Notes under the pieces: generated by a model | Told to the model about the DNA's origin: nothing | Database searches by the model: none | Seen by the model: only the letters and a program-made list of their open reading frames with translations | Program-made: the position numbers and the translations under genes | Origin: an uncultured Holdemanella sp. | Lineage (GTDB): Bacteria; Bacillota_I; Bacilli_A; Erysipelotrichales; Erysipelotrichaceae | DNA: 61,906 nt | Direction: 5' to 3' | NCBI RefSeq assembly: GCF_934754935.1 | Contig: NZ_CAKVJB010000013.1 | Coordinates: forward strand, 1 to 61,906 | Shown here: positions 1-8,700 of the stretch, in pieces | How the letters are laid out: each line of letters opens with the position of its first letter | Position numbering within the stretch: position 1 is the first letter of the stretch

Positions 1-75
<75 letters not shown>

Positions 76-132
76 ATATCCCCAAGACGCTCATATATAA
101 TACCATAAATTTTTGTCTTTGCAAGTACTTTT

Positions 133-588
133 TTATTTTTTTGATAAATATTTCCTTTTTTCCTGATAATACACACGCATAACAGTCGAAATCAAAAGAA
201 TTCCAAGGGCTAAAACACCCGCAATACTCAATGTTTGAAGACCCATATTCAATGTTTGTTGAGCATCCCCACGAATAGCAGCTAACATCGTACGATACAT
301 TCCACCACCTGGAACTAAAGGAATTAATGCACAAACCAAAAAAGTTGTAACCGGTGTCTTGCATTGACGTGCTAATATTTCTGAAGCTAATGCTAGGCCT
401 AAAGCCCCATAAAAATTTGACAAAATTTCAGAGCACCCTAAATATAATGATACCTTATAACAAGCACCTCCAATAGCACCTACAACACCGGCTATCCATA
501 AATTTCTTCCTTTGATATTGAACAGGAATCCAAAGCCTAAACTTGCAAGGAATGAAGATATCCCTGATTTTAAAATTACATATACCAT
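133..588 (-). CDS. ThrE-type exporter, small subunit (DUF3815, YjjB-like)
   Basis: A 151-residue integral membrane protein with four to five hydrophobic segments. It carries the signature LVPGGGMYRTM near residue 95, typical of the C-terminal half of ThrE (threonine/serine exporter; DUF3815, YjjB-like). In actinobacteria ThrE is one chain; here, as in many Firmicutes, it is split and this half follows the DUF1212 half after 12 bases, so the two are cotranscribed and probably form one transporter. Substrate is inferred from the family: small amino acids such as threonine or serine, or succinate as proposed for enterobacterial YjjPB. No strong terminator is visible between it and the tRNA. Confidence 0.85.
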   Translation of the reverse strand: MVYVILKSGISSFLASLGFGFLFNIKGRNLWIAGVVGAIGGACYKVSLYLGCSEILSNFYGALGLALASEILARQCKTPVTTFLVCALIPLVPGGGMYRTMLAAIRGDAQQTLNMGLQTLSIAGVLALGILLISTVMRVYYQEKRKYLSKK

Positions 589-600
589 ATTTCCATTCCC

Positions 601-1350
601 CTATATCCAAAAATACATCACAAAACCAGCACCTACCGCAATCGCAACGGCACATAAAAAAGCATCTGCCGCTCTAGCGACACCAGATACATAATCACCT
701 GCAATTGTATCACGAATTGCATTCGTAATCGCAAGTCCTGGAACTAGAAGCATAAAACTTGAAATAACCATAATATCCACGTTAGTCTGAGGCAATACTA
801 GGTGAATCAATTGAGCACTAAGTGCAGCAGACCCTGCAGATATCGCATTATTTAAGAAAGAATTTAGTTTGTGTTTGGATAAAAAACAGCTCATACAACG
901 AATCAAGATTCCAATAAAAAAGGACATCACAATTTCCAATAAAGTCCCATTAAAGAAAATTCCAAATCCAGCTGCACCTACTGCACCAAAAAGCATAGTC
1001 TCTTTAAATGTATAGCGAGACATTTTCTTAATTTTTTCAAGCTCATTTGCCAACTCATCTACAGATATAGGATTTGTACAAATACTTCTAGAAAGTGTAT
1101 TGATTTGATCGATTCTATTTAAATCAACCTCTCCCGTATGCACCCTGCAAATACGTGTTATCGTTTTATTTTCATATGTTAATGAAAACATAATGCCCGT
1201 TAAAGTCACATAGCTATCTGCATACTCGATCCCCTCAAAACAACGACACATTCTTACCATTGTTTCTTCAACACGATTAACTTCCGCACCGCTCTCTACT
1301 AACATTGTTCCTGCTTCAATAATTGTATTTAATAACTTCTCAATATTCAT
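601..1350 (-). CDS. ThrE-type exporter, large subunit (DUF1212, YjjP-like)
   Basis: A 249-residue protein of the DUF1212/ThrE family. The cytoplasmic N-terminal part (about residues 1-120) contains the family signature ESGAEVNRVEETM near residue 19. The C-terminal half is membrane-embedded with about five segments and a LLVPGLAITNAIRDTIAGD motif near residue 200. It forms a pair with the DUF3815 gene directly downstream. There is no Shine-Dalgarno sequence before the ATG. Instead a TATAAT lies six bases upstream, which suggests a leaderless mRNA starting at or next to the start codon. The start is supported by the conserved N-terminal motif falling where expected. Confidence 0.85.
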   Translation of the reverse strand: MNIEKLLNTIIEAGTMLVESGAEVNRVEETMVRMCRCFEGIEYADSYVTLTGIMFSLTYENKTITRICRVHTGEVDLNRIDQINTLSRSICTNPISVDELANELEKIKKMSRYTFKETMLFGAVGAAGFGIFFNGTLLEIVMSFFIGILIRCMSCFLSKHKLNSFLNNAISAGSAALSAQLIHLVLPQTNVDIMVISSFMLLVPGLAITNAIRDTIAGDYVSGVARAADAFLCAVAIAVGAGFVMYFWI

Positions 1351-1356
1351 AACAAG

Positions 1357-1362
1357 ATTATA
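1357..1362 (-). promoter_or_regulatory. -10 box of the ThrE operon, placed for a leaderless transcript
   Basis: TATAAT on the minus strand with six bases between it and the ATG at 1350. The expected transcription start, about seven bases downstream, coincides with the A of the start codon. No clear -35 hexamer is seen; the area upstream is the T-run of the preceding terminator. Confidence 0.5.
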
Positions 1363-1373
1363 ACAAAATCTAC

Positions 1374-1402
1374 AAAAAAAATAAGCAGAAAAACTGCTTA
1401 TT
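1374..1402 (-). terminator. intrinsic terminator of the Na/Pi symporter gene
   Basis: Perfect 9-bp stem AATAAGCAG / CTGCTTATT with a five-base loop, followed on the minus strand by an uninterrupted T-run. The stem begins inside the stop codon of the upstream gene. Confidence 0.9.
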
Positions 1403-3011
1403 CCGGTATTTCCACCGTTATTTTATCAAGTTCTTGTGACACATTTAAAGCATGATCATTTATACGCTCAAAATCTGTAAAAATACGCGATAACATCATA
1501 CTCACTTCACTTGAACACTTCTGTTGTTTTAAAGCTTGAATCTGTGCATCACGCCAGCTTGAAACAAGTGAATCAATCACATCATCCTTACGTTCTGCTT
1601 CATCCACATCATTCAAGTCATTTTTCATGTCTACACATAGTTTTTTCATATGCTCAACAATTTCAATTTCAGAAATCGTCATCTGATCCTGAAGACGTTT
1701 TGTAGCCTGATGATTCATATTCACGGCATAATCGCTAATACGTTCAATATCCACTAACATTAAATAATAACTAGATAAAGCTTGAGAAATATTCACATTC
1801 AAATTTGGTGTTGCCAAAGCCGCACTAATATATTCACTAATGACTTTATCCAGATAGTTTACAGTATCCTCTCTTTTATAGATTTGTTCATCTGTCTTAT
1901 CACTAAACTGCAACAACTGTCCAAAAGCCTGATTCACATTCTCATACGCAAGTTCTAACATGTGCATTGTTTCATCATTGATTTGTTTAACAGAAATAGC
2001 TGCACCACCAATCATCTTCTTAGATTTAGGAAGAGGTTGTAAATATAATAAACGATTATCCTCTATATCTTTGTTCTCTGCAGGTAAGATGTGTTGTGCA
2101 AACTCAGCCAAGTATGTTCCAAATGGAAGCAACAATATAGTTGTACAAACATTAAATATAGTATGCATATTGGCAATCTGAGCCGACGCATTGTATGGCG
2201 TTAAATGAATGACCATAGACACCAATGGCGTAAACATACATACAAGTGTAAAAATCACCGTACCAATAATATTAAAGCTCAAGTGAATCGCTGTTGCTTG
2301 TTTTGCCTCACGACTTGTTCCAATTGAGGCAAGAACAGCCGTAATACAAGTACCAATATTTTGACCAAACAATACATATACAGCTCCATCCAAACCAATA
2401 ACACCACTGGCTGCCAATGCCTGTAAAATACCTACAGAAGCTGAACTTGATTGAATTAAAGCCGTAAATCCTGCACCAACCAAAATACCTACTAATGGAT
2501 TTGAGAAATGAGTGACTAATTCAACGAATTCTTTTGATTCTCTTAGTGGCATCATAGCCGTACTCATCATATTCATACCAATAAAAAGAATACCCAAACC
2601 TGCAATGATCTGTCCAATATCCGTTGCCTTTGCGCTTTTCGTAAACATAATCAATGCAACACCCATAAAGGCAACCAATGGAGCAATCGCACTTACATCC
2701 AATGCGATCAGCTGACCAGTAATAGTTGTACCAACGTTAGCCCCCATAATAATCCATACAGCTTGTTGTAAAGTCATCATTTGCGCATTGACAAAACCAA
2801 CAACCATGACGGTTGTTGCACTCGAGCTTTGAATAACCGCTGTAACAAGAGCACCTACAAGCACCCCTAAAAAACGATTTGAAGTTAATTTCTCTAAAAT
2901 TTGTTTTAAACGATCTCCAGCCGCAGCTTCAAGACCATTTCCCATCATCTGCATTCCATATAGGAATAAAGCTAATCCACCCAATAAAGACAATATATTT
3001 GTTGTTGTCAT
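1398..3011 (-). CDS. Na+/phosphate symporter with C-terminal PhoU-like domain
   Basis: A 537-residue Na/Pi cotransporter of the NptA/YjbB family. Two inverted membrane repeats each carry the QSSSA signature (QSSSATT near residue 61, QSSSAS near 191) that forms the substrate site, and together hold about eight membrane segments up to residue 320. The C-terminal 200 residues are soluble, helical and PhoU-like. The start at 3011 (MTTTNILS) is chosen over an in-frame ATG nine codons upstream because AAAGGTGG lies seven bases before it. The protein is expected to move phosphate across the membrane driven by sodium. Paired TGTTAA repeats upstream may tie it to phosphate control. Confidence 0.88.
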   Translation of the reverse strand: MTTTNILSLLGGLALFLYGMQMMGNGLEAAAGDRLKQILEKLTSNRFLGVLVGALVTAVIQSSSATTVMVVGFVNAQMMTLQQAVWIIMGANVGTTITGQLIALDVSAIAPLVAFMGVALIMFTKSAKATDIGQIIAGLGILFIGMNMMSTAMMPLRESKEFVELVTHFSNPLVGILVGAGFTALIQSSSASVGILQALAASGVIGLDGAVYVLFGQNIGTCITAVLASIGTSREAKQATAIHLSFNIIGTVIFTLVCMFTPLVSMVIHLTPYNASAQIANMHTIFNVCTTILLLPFGTYLAEFAQHILPAENKDIEDNRLLYLQPLPKSKKMIGGAAISVKQINDETMHMLELAYENVNQAFGQLLQFSDKTDEQIYKREDTVNYLDKVISEYISAALATPNLNVNISQALSSYYLMLVDIERISDYAVNMNHQATKRLQDQMTISEIEIVEHMKKLCVDMKNDLNDVDEAERKDDVIDSLVSSWRDAQIQALKQQKCSSEVSMMLSRIFTDFERINDHALNVSQELDKITVEIPE

Positions 3012-3078
3012 ATTTTCCACCTTTTCATAATTACGCACTTAATATAAATTTAAATGGATTTTCATACTATCTTTACAA

Positions 3079-3095
3079 TGTTAAATCTATGTTAA
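3079..3095 (-). promoter_or_regulatory. possible Pho-box-like direct repeat
   Basis: Two TGTTAA hexamers (TTAACA on the minus strand) at 3079-3084 and 3090-3095, spaced by exactly one 11-bp period. This is the architecture of Bacillus PhoP boxes. They lie in the divergent promoter region upstream of the Na/Pi symporter. Only two units are good, so the call is tentative. Confidence 0.3.
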
Positions 3096-3100
3096 ATTTA

Positions 3101-3128
3101 TTTAACAAATCAAAATAGGTAGTATAAT
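3101..3128 (+). promoter_or_regulatory. promoter of the M20 amidohydrolase gene
   Basis: TTTAAC (3101-3106), 16-base spacer, TATAAT (3123-3128), 21 bases before the ATG at 3150 with AAAGGAG as ribosome binding site. Confidence 0.6.
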
Positions 3129-3149
3129 AAACCAAAAAAGGAGAATTTT

Positions 3150-4238
3150 ATGCCAACAATCATCGAAAACAGAAGAAATTTGCACCAAATCCCTGAAATT
3201 GAACTCACAACACAAAAGACAGCTCAATATATTGAAAATGTATTAGATTTATATGATTGCACAATCGATCATCCTATCCAAAATAGTGTGACTGCATTCT
3301 TCGACAACAAGAAAGAAAAAACAATCGTTTTTCGTTCCGATATGGATGCTCTTCCTATGGAAGAAAATACAAGTTTAGAATTTAAAAGCGCCAATGGATG
3401 TATGCACGCCTGTGGACATGATGGCCATATGGCTATGGTTTTAGAATTAGCGAAATACGCTAAGGAAAGCGACTACAACGTATTACTCTTATTTCAGCCA
3501 GGAGAAGAAAAGCCAGGCGGAGCTAAACCTATCATTGAATCTGGATTTTTCAACAAATTTAATATTGCTGCTATCTATGGAACACATATCTATCCAGAAC
3601 TTGAAAAAGGAAAGGTATATACACGTCCTAATGAAATGATGGCTGGTGGATGTGAATTTGAACTTCTAGTTAAAGGAAAAGCGAGTCATGCTGCACAACC
3701 TCAAAATGGTATCAACGCATTAACGGCTTGTGTAGAAATTCTTCAAAAATCTTTAGAACAAGAAGAAAAGACATTTGACGATGACATATTCCATTTACTT
3801 CACTTTGGAACATTTCATTCCGGATCTGCCTTCAATATCATTGCCAATCAAGCTCATGTAAGAGGATCAATCCGCTATTATGATTCAAAGGTATTTGATC
3901 AAATTGTTGATATCATTGAACAAAACATGAATAATGCAGTTAAAAAATATAAGGTTCAAGTCAACTTCAAAGTCAATCACCACTATCCACCCGTATTAAA
4001 TAGTGAAGAATTATTTCATACCCTATACAAAAACAATCTAGTCAACAAACTAGAAAGTCCTGTACTTATCAGTGAGGATTTTGGTTACTACAGAAACGTA
4101 GCTCCATCCATCTTTTTCTTTCTAGGTACTGGAGACACCATTCCATTACATTCAAACAAGTTTACCTTTGATGAGAGCATCTTAACCAAAGGTGTAGAAC
4201 TATACAAAAAACTATTAACGACAAAGATCCCATTCTAG
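3150..4238 (+). CDS. M20 family amidohydrolase (hippurate/N-acyl-amino-acid hydrolase type)
   Basis: A 362-residue cytoplasmic metallopeptidase-fold hydrolase of the M20D (AmaA/HipO/IAA-hydrolase) group. Metal and catalytic motifs are intact: FRSDMDALPMEE near residue 60, HACGHDGHMAM near 88, FQPGEEKPGGA near 118, a GTHIYP histidine near 148 and the C-terminal PLHSNKF near 335. The small dimerisation insert lies between. It probably removes an acyl group from an N-acyl amino acid. Relation to N-acetyl-diaminopimelate deacetylase is possible but no lysine genes are nearby. It is a single-gene unit with its own promoter and a terminator that includes its stop codon. Confidence 0.88.
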   Translation: MPTIIENRRNLHQIPEIELTTQKTAQYIENVLDLYDCTIDHPIQNSVTAFFDNKKEKTIVFRSDMDALPMEENTSLEFKSANGCMHACGHDGHMAMVLELAKYAKESDYNVLLLFQPGEEKPGGAKPIIESGFFNKFNIAAIYGTHIYPELEKGKVYTRPNEMMAGGCEFELLVKGKASHAAQPQNGINALTACVEILQKSLEQEEKTFDDDIFHLLHFGTFHSGSAFNIIANQAHVRGSIRYYDSKVFDQIVDIIEQNMNNAVKKYKVQVNFKVNHHYPPVLNSEELFHTLYKNNLVNKLESPVLISEDFGYYRNVAPSIFFFLGTGDTIPLHSNKFTFDESILTKGVELYKKLLTTKIPF

Positions 4239-4259
4239 TACGCACTAGGATGGGTTTTT
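4229..4259 (+). terminator. intrinsic terminator after the amidohydrolase
   Basis: Stem CCCATTCTAGT / ACTAGGATGGG (one G-U) with a four-base loop, then TTTTTA. The TAG stop codon is inside the 5' arm. Confidence 0.9.
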
Positions 4260-4262
4260 AGG

Positions 4263-4268
4263 TATAAT
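4263..4268 (+). promoter_or_regulatory. -10 box upstream of the AlbA_2 regulator
   Basis: TATAAT 31 bases before the ATG at 4300, directly after the preceding terminator. No convincing -35 hexamer. Confidence 0.4.
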
Positions 4269-4299
4269 ACTAATGTGGATGTGTGAAAGGAGGAGACTT

Positions 4300-5715
4300 A
4301 TGTGGATAAATGAATTAAACAAATACGGCGAAAACAACAATATCGAAGTTAAAAAGGAAGTTCCTTCTGAGCATAAGAAATATTTAAAATCTGTCGTAGC
4401 TTTCGCGAATGGTTTTGGTGGAAAAATTATTTTTGGCATTGAAGAAAAGAAAGATTCATTTGAAGTGTGTGGATTATTAGGTGATATTTTTAAAATCAAA
4501 GATTCCATCACAAATTCAATATTTTCAAGTATTGAACCCCATATTATTCCTAGCATCGATTTAGATACAATCGAGGATAAAACTATTTTAATTGTGAACG
4601 TTCCATCTGGATGGGATCGCCCATATCATTTAAAAGCCGAAGGCGAATTTAATGGCGTTTACGTGCGAGTTAGTGGAACAACCAGAAATGCTGATCGCAA
4701 CATGATCAAAGAATTAATGTTTGAAGGCAGTAATCGCTATTTTGATAAAATGGTATGTCCAGAATTAGAAATAAGTGAAAGTGACATTCAAAATTTATGT
4801 GATGCACTCTATAATAAAGCATTAGAAAACTCTAGATCACAATTTGAAAAAGATGCGGTTGCACCCATTACGAAACAAGATTTATTATCGTGGGGAATAC
4901 TTACACAATCAAACAATCATATTGTAGCTACTAACGCCTATGCCTTATTAACAGGACATCCCGCATTGCCAAATCGCATTCAATGTGCTCTTTTTAAAGG
5001 AACGGATACAACAGAAGTCATTGATATGAAAGAATACTCAGGTCCTATTTATGAACAAATTGATTTTGCGTACAAATTTGTATTACGAAACATACGTTTA
5101 AATGCTTCATTTGAATCTCTAGAAAGAAAAGAAACATATGAAATTCCTGTATATGCCATACGAGAATTAATTGTGAATTCGATTGCGCACAGATCATACA
5201 TAGATAGAAACAGCATTAAAATTGCGATATTCGATGACCGCTTAGAAGTAACTTCTCCAGGAAAACTAGTCATGGGACAAACAATCGAGAAAATGAAGCA
5301 AGGAAATTCTAATATCAGGAACGAAGCAACAGCATATGCATTGCGCTATCTAAAATACATTGAAAACTGGGGTCGTGGCATTCCCAGAATCTTTAAAGCA
5401 ATCGAAGAATCTGGCTTAAAGCCTCCTGTATTTATTGGTGGGGAAACTGAATTAAAAGTTATCGTATATAGAAACAATGTTTTCTATGAACCAGATAAAA
5501 AAATCGGGTTCAAAGTAAATGAACCCGTTGGACCCAATGAACCCGATATCATACAACTCATTAAAAAGAACCCAAAAATCACTCAAATAGAGCTCGCAAA
5601 TCAATTAAACTTATCACGCTCAACTATTAAGCGCATGCTAAATAGGTTGCAGCAACAAGAAATCGTAATTCGCAAAGGCTCGAATCGAAATGGATATTGG
5701 GCAGTAAAGGAGTAG
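4300..5715 (+). CDS. AlbA_2 / HATPase_c_4 transcriptional regulator-like protein
   Basis: A 471-residue protein of the COG2865 type. The N-terminal AlbA_2 (Schlafen-like) domain, about residues 1-130, has IEVKKEV and VVAFANGFGGKIIFGIEE. A middle GHKL-like domain (HATPase_c_4), about 240-390, has RELIVNSIAHRSY and ENWGRGIPRIF. The C-terminus (about 410-470) is a winged helix-turn-helix (ELANQLNLSRSTIKRMLNRL). Start 4300 is chosen because AAAGGAGGAGA precedes it; an in-frame ATG at 4273 has no ribosome binding site. Such proteins are common in accessory regions and are probably nucleic-acid-binding regulators, but the target is not known. Confidence 0.85.
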   Translation: MWINELNKYGENNNIEVKKEVPSEHKKYLKSVVAFANGFGGKIIFGIEEKKDSFEVCGLLGDIFKIKDSITNSIFSSIEPHIIPSIDLDTIEDKTILIVNVPSGWDRPYHLKAEGEFNGVYVRVSGTTRNADRNMIKELMFEGSNRYFDKMVCPELEISESDIQNLCDALYNKALENSRSQFEKDAVAPITKQDLLSWGILTQSNNHIVATNAYALLTGHPALPNRIQCALFKGTDTTEVIDMKEYSGPIYEQIDFAYKFVLRNIRLNASFESLERKETYEIPVYAIRELIVNSIAHRSYIDRNSIKIAIFDDRLEVTSPGKLVMGQTIEKMKQGNSNIRNEATAYALRYLKYIENWGRGIPRIFKAIEESGLKPPVFIGGETELKVIVYRNNVFYEPDKKIGFKVNEPVGPNEPDIIQLIKKNPKITQIELANQLNLSRSTIKRMLNRLQQQEIVIRKGSNRNGYWAVKE

Positions 5716-5733
5716 CACGTGGCTACTCCTTTT
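5709..5733 (+). terminator. intrinsic terminator between convergent genes
   Basis: Perfect 8-bp stem GGAGTAGC / GCTACTCC with a five-base loop and TTTT on the plus strand. The stop codon of the regulator gene lies in the stem. On the minus strand it can serve the giant gene ending at 5750 only weakly. Confidence 0.85.
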
Positions 5734-5749
5734 GTGTTGTTAACTTTTG

Positions 5750-8700
5750 TTAAGCTTGTTGTGCTTCTTCATCTTCATCATCGTTATCAACGTTTTTCCA
5801 TTTACGTCCTACGAAGAATACTACGATTTGAACTAATCCAAGAACAACCATCCAAATTGTCCATTGATCTGTCCAAGTCCAAGGAAGACTTAAGTCTTCA
5901 GTTACTAGGAAGAATACAACAGATACGATTGCGATTAGAACTGCAAGTACGCGAGTGAATGTTCCACGTTTCTTTTCTTGTTCTTTATCTTCATCATCTT
6001 TGTTCGTTACTTGTTCTTTAGTTTCATCATCATCTTCTTCGTCATCTTCATCTTTATGACGTTTAGAGATCAACAATAATAATCCGAATAATACTGTTAA
6101 GATTGCACAAATCAAGTTGATTAATGCCCAGTAGTACTGAGGTGATGCCTTAGGAGTATACTCTTCTTCAACCTTTTCAGTCTTAGGTTCTTCAGCCTTA
6201 GGAGTTTCTTCTTTTTCAACCGTTTCAACCGTTTCAACCGGAGTGATTACCTGAGGAACACTTGGAGTACGTGGCGTTGGCGCTGGAATCACAGGAGCAG
6301 GAGCTGCTGTAATTGTTAATGTACCAACAACCTTAGTAATGTCGTAGTTAGAAGCTAATGTGTTTTCATTTAATTTGTATTCAAATGAGTTTGCACTATT
6401 TCCAACCTCTGTTTGAGTTCCAGTTACATTATATGTAGCACCTTCACCCTTCACAAATCCATCACCACTTACTGTGATTGATGTACTTGTTAATGCTCGA
6501 CCATCATAAGTCTTGCTTGCAGTAGCACTTGTTAATGTTACTGAACGTTTTGTGATTTCGTAAGTCTTTGTGAATGATCCTGTGTAATTTCCAATACCTT
6601 CAATAGTAATTGTTACTGTACCAGCATTTACCAAATCATCACTATAAGTTACAGAGTAATCTTTTTCAGCTACTAATTCTTCATTTGTCTTAGTATCCTG
6701 AACTGTTAATACTTCTCTATGCTCTTTACCATCATACTTAGAATCACTAGGATCACTTACTGTAATGCCAGTCTTTTCTTCTTCTGGAGTATCCGGTCCA
6801 TCTGGAACGATTGACTTAGCTTTTACTGTTAATGTTCCAATTGAATCTTTACCATGTTTGTAGTTCGATTCTTTTGCACTTCCTGTCCAATTCAATTCAT
6901 ACGTGTTATCTGAAGTACCAACGTTAGTTTGACTACCAGTAATTGTTAAGTCTACTGTTTCGCCCTTAACGATTCCACTTACTTTACCACCAGCTGTTAA
7001 TGCAGTTCCATCATAAACCTTAGAATCAGATTCAGTTGTTACTGTATAAGTCTTAGGTGTAATTGAATAAGTACGAGTTGCTTTTCCAGTGTAGTTTCCA
7101 ATACCTGTAATTGTTACTGTGATAGTTCCAGTTACATTTGTGAAATCTGTAGTTGAATAAGTCACTTCGTAATCTGTCTTGGCAACTAATTCATTTCCTT
7201 CTTTATCTGTAACTGTAGGAATCCACTTGTGTTCCTTACCATCATATACTTCATCACTTGGACTCGTAATTGTAACTTCTTTATAAGTTTCTGGATGTTC
7301 AGGATCTGGTACGATTGACTGTCTAGTTACTGTCAATTTACCAATTGAATCTTTACCATGTTTGTAGTTTGTTTCTTTTGCAGTTCCTGTCCAATTCAAT
7401 TCATACGTGTTATCTGAAGTACCAACATTTGTTTGACTACCAGTAATTGTAAATCCTACTGTTTCGCCTTTTACCAAGTTGTTTACTGTTCCACCAGCTG
7501 TTAATGCAGTTCCATCATAAACCTTAGAATCCGTATTTGTTGTTACTGTATATTCTCTTGGTAGGATCTTGTATGTCTTAGTAAATTCACCAGTATAGTT
7601 TCCAATACCTTTAATAGTGATTGTTACTGTTCCAACATTGATTAGATCTCCACTGTAAGTTAATGTGTAATCTGTATTTTCAACTAATGTTGTATTTAAC
7701 TTAGAATCAGCTACTGTTAATCCATTGATATGTTCATTTCCATCATAGATTGAATCTTCTGGATCTGTTACTGTAATACCAGTCTTTTCTTCTTTTGGAG
7801 TATCTGGTCCATCTGGAGTAATTGACTTAGGAGTAATTGTTAATGTTCCATCATTTACGATAAATGTTACTTGAGTATAGTTATCATTTGTGTTCGTAAA
7901 TTGATCTGCATTTAATCCCATTGAATATGTACCAGCTTCAGTACCTTTAGCTTCTGCAGTTCCATTGAATGTGAAATCATCTGTTGTATATGTACTTCCT
8001 TCAGTGATTGTTACATCATATCCACTTACTGCCTTTTCATTTCCATCATATTCAACTGAATCTGAATGACCAGTAATTGTTACGACTACTTCACCATCTT
8101 CAGCAGTGACTATTAAGTCACCAAACTTAACTTCGATGTTGTAGTTAGAAGCTTTTGTATTTGACTTCAATTCATATGTGAATTTGTTCTCACTTGTACC
8201 AACTTTTGTTCTAGATCCAGTAACATTATAAGTTGCACCTTCATTCTTAGCGAATCCATCACCACTTACTGTTACTTCATCTTTTGTCAATGCAGTCTTG
8301 TCATAAACCTTAGAAGCAGATCCACTTGTCAACGTTACATTACGCTTAGTAATTTGGTAAGTTACTTCAAAGCTTCCTTCATAGTTTCCAATACCTGTTA
8401 CTGTTACGGTTACTGTTCCAGCATTGATTACATCTTTACTATAAGATAATTCGTAATCTGTACCTTCTACTAATGTTTTACCAGTCTTCGTATCTGTAAC
8501 TGTTGGTTTATTCTTATGTTCTTCACCATCATACTTAGAACCTTCTGGATCGGTTACTGTAATACCAGTCTTCTTTTCTTCTGGAGTATTTGGTCCATCT
8601 GGAGTAATTGACTTAGGCTTGATTGTTAATGATCCATCTTCAACCTTGAATGTTACTTTATCAAAGCTTGCACTTGTATTACTGAATTGTTGTGCAGTAA

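Noticed and set aside
4300..5715. Restriction or RecG helicase gene
   Set aside because: AlbA_2 plus HATPase_c_4 and winged helix are present, but no helicase motifs or nuclease core can be found.
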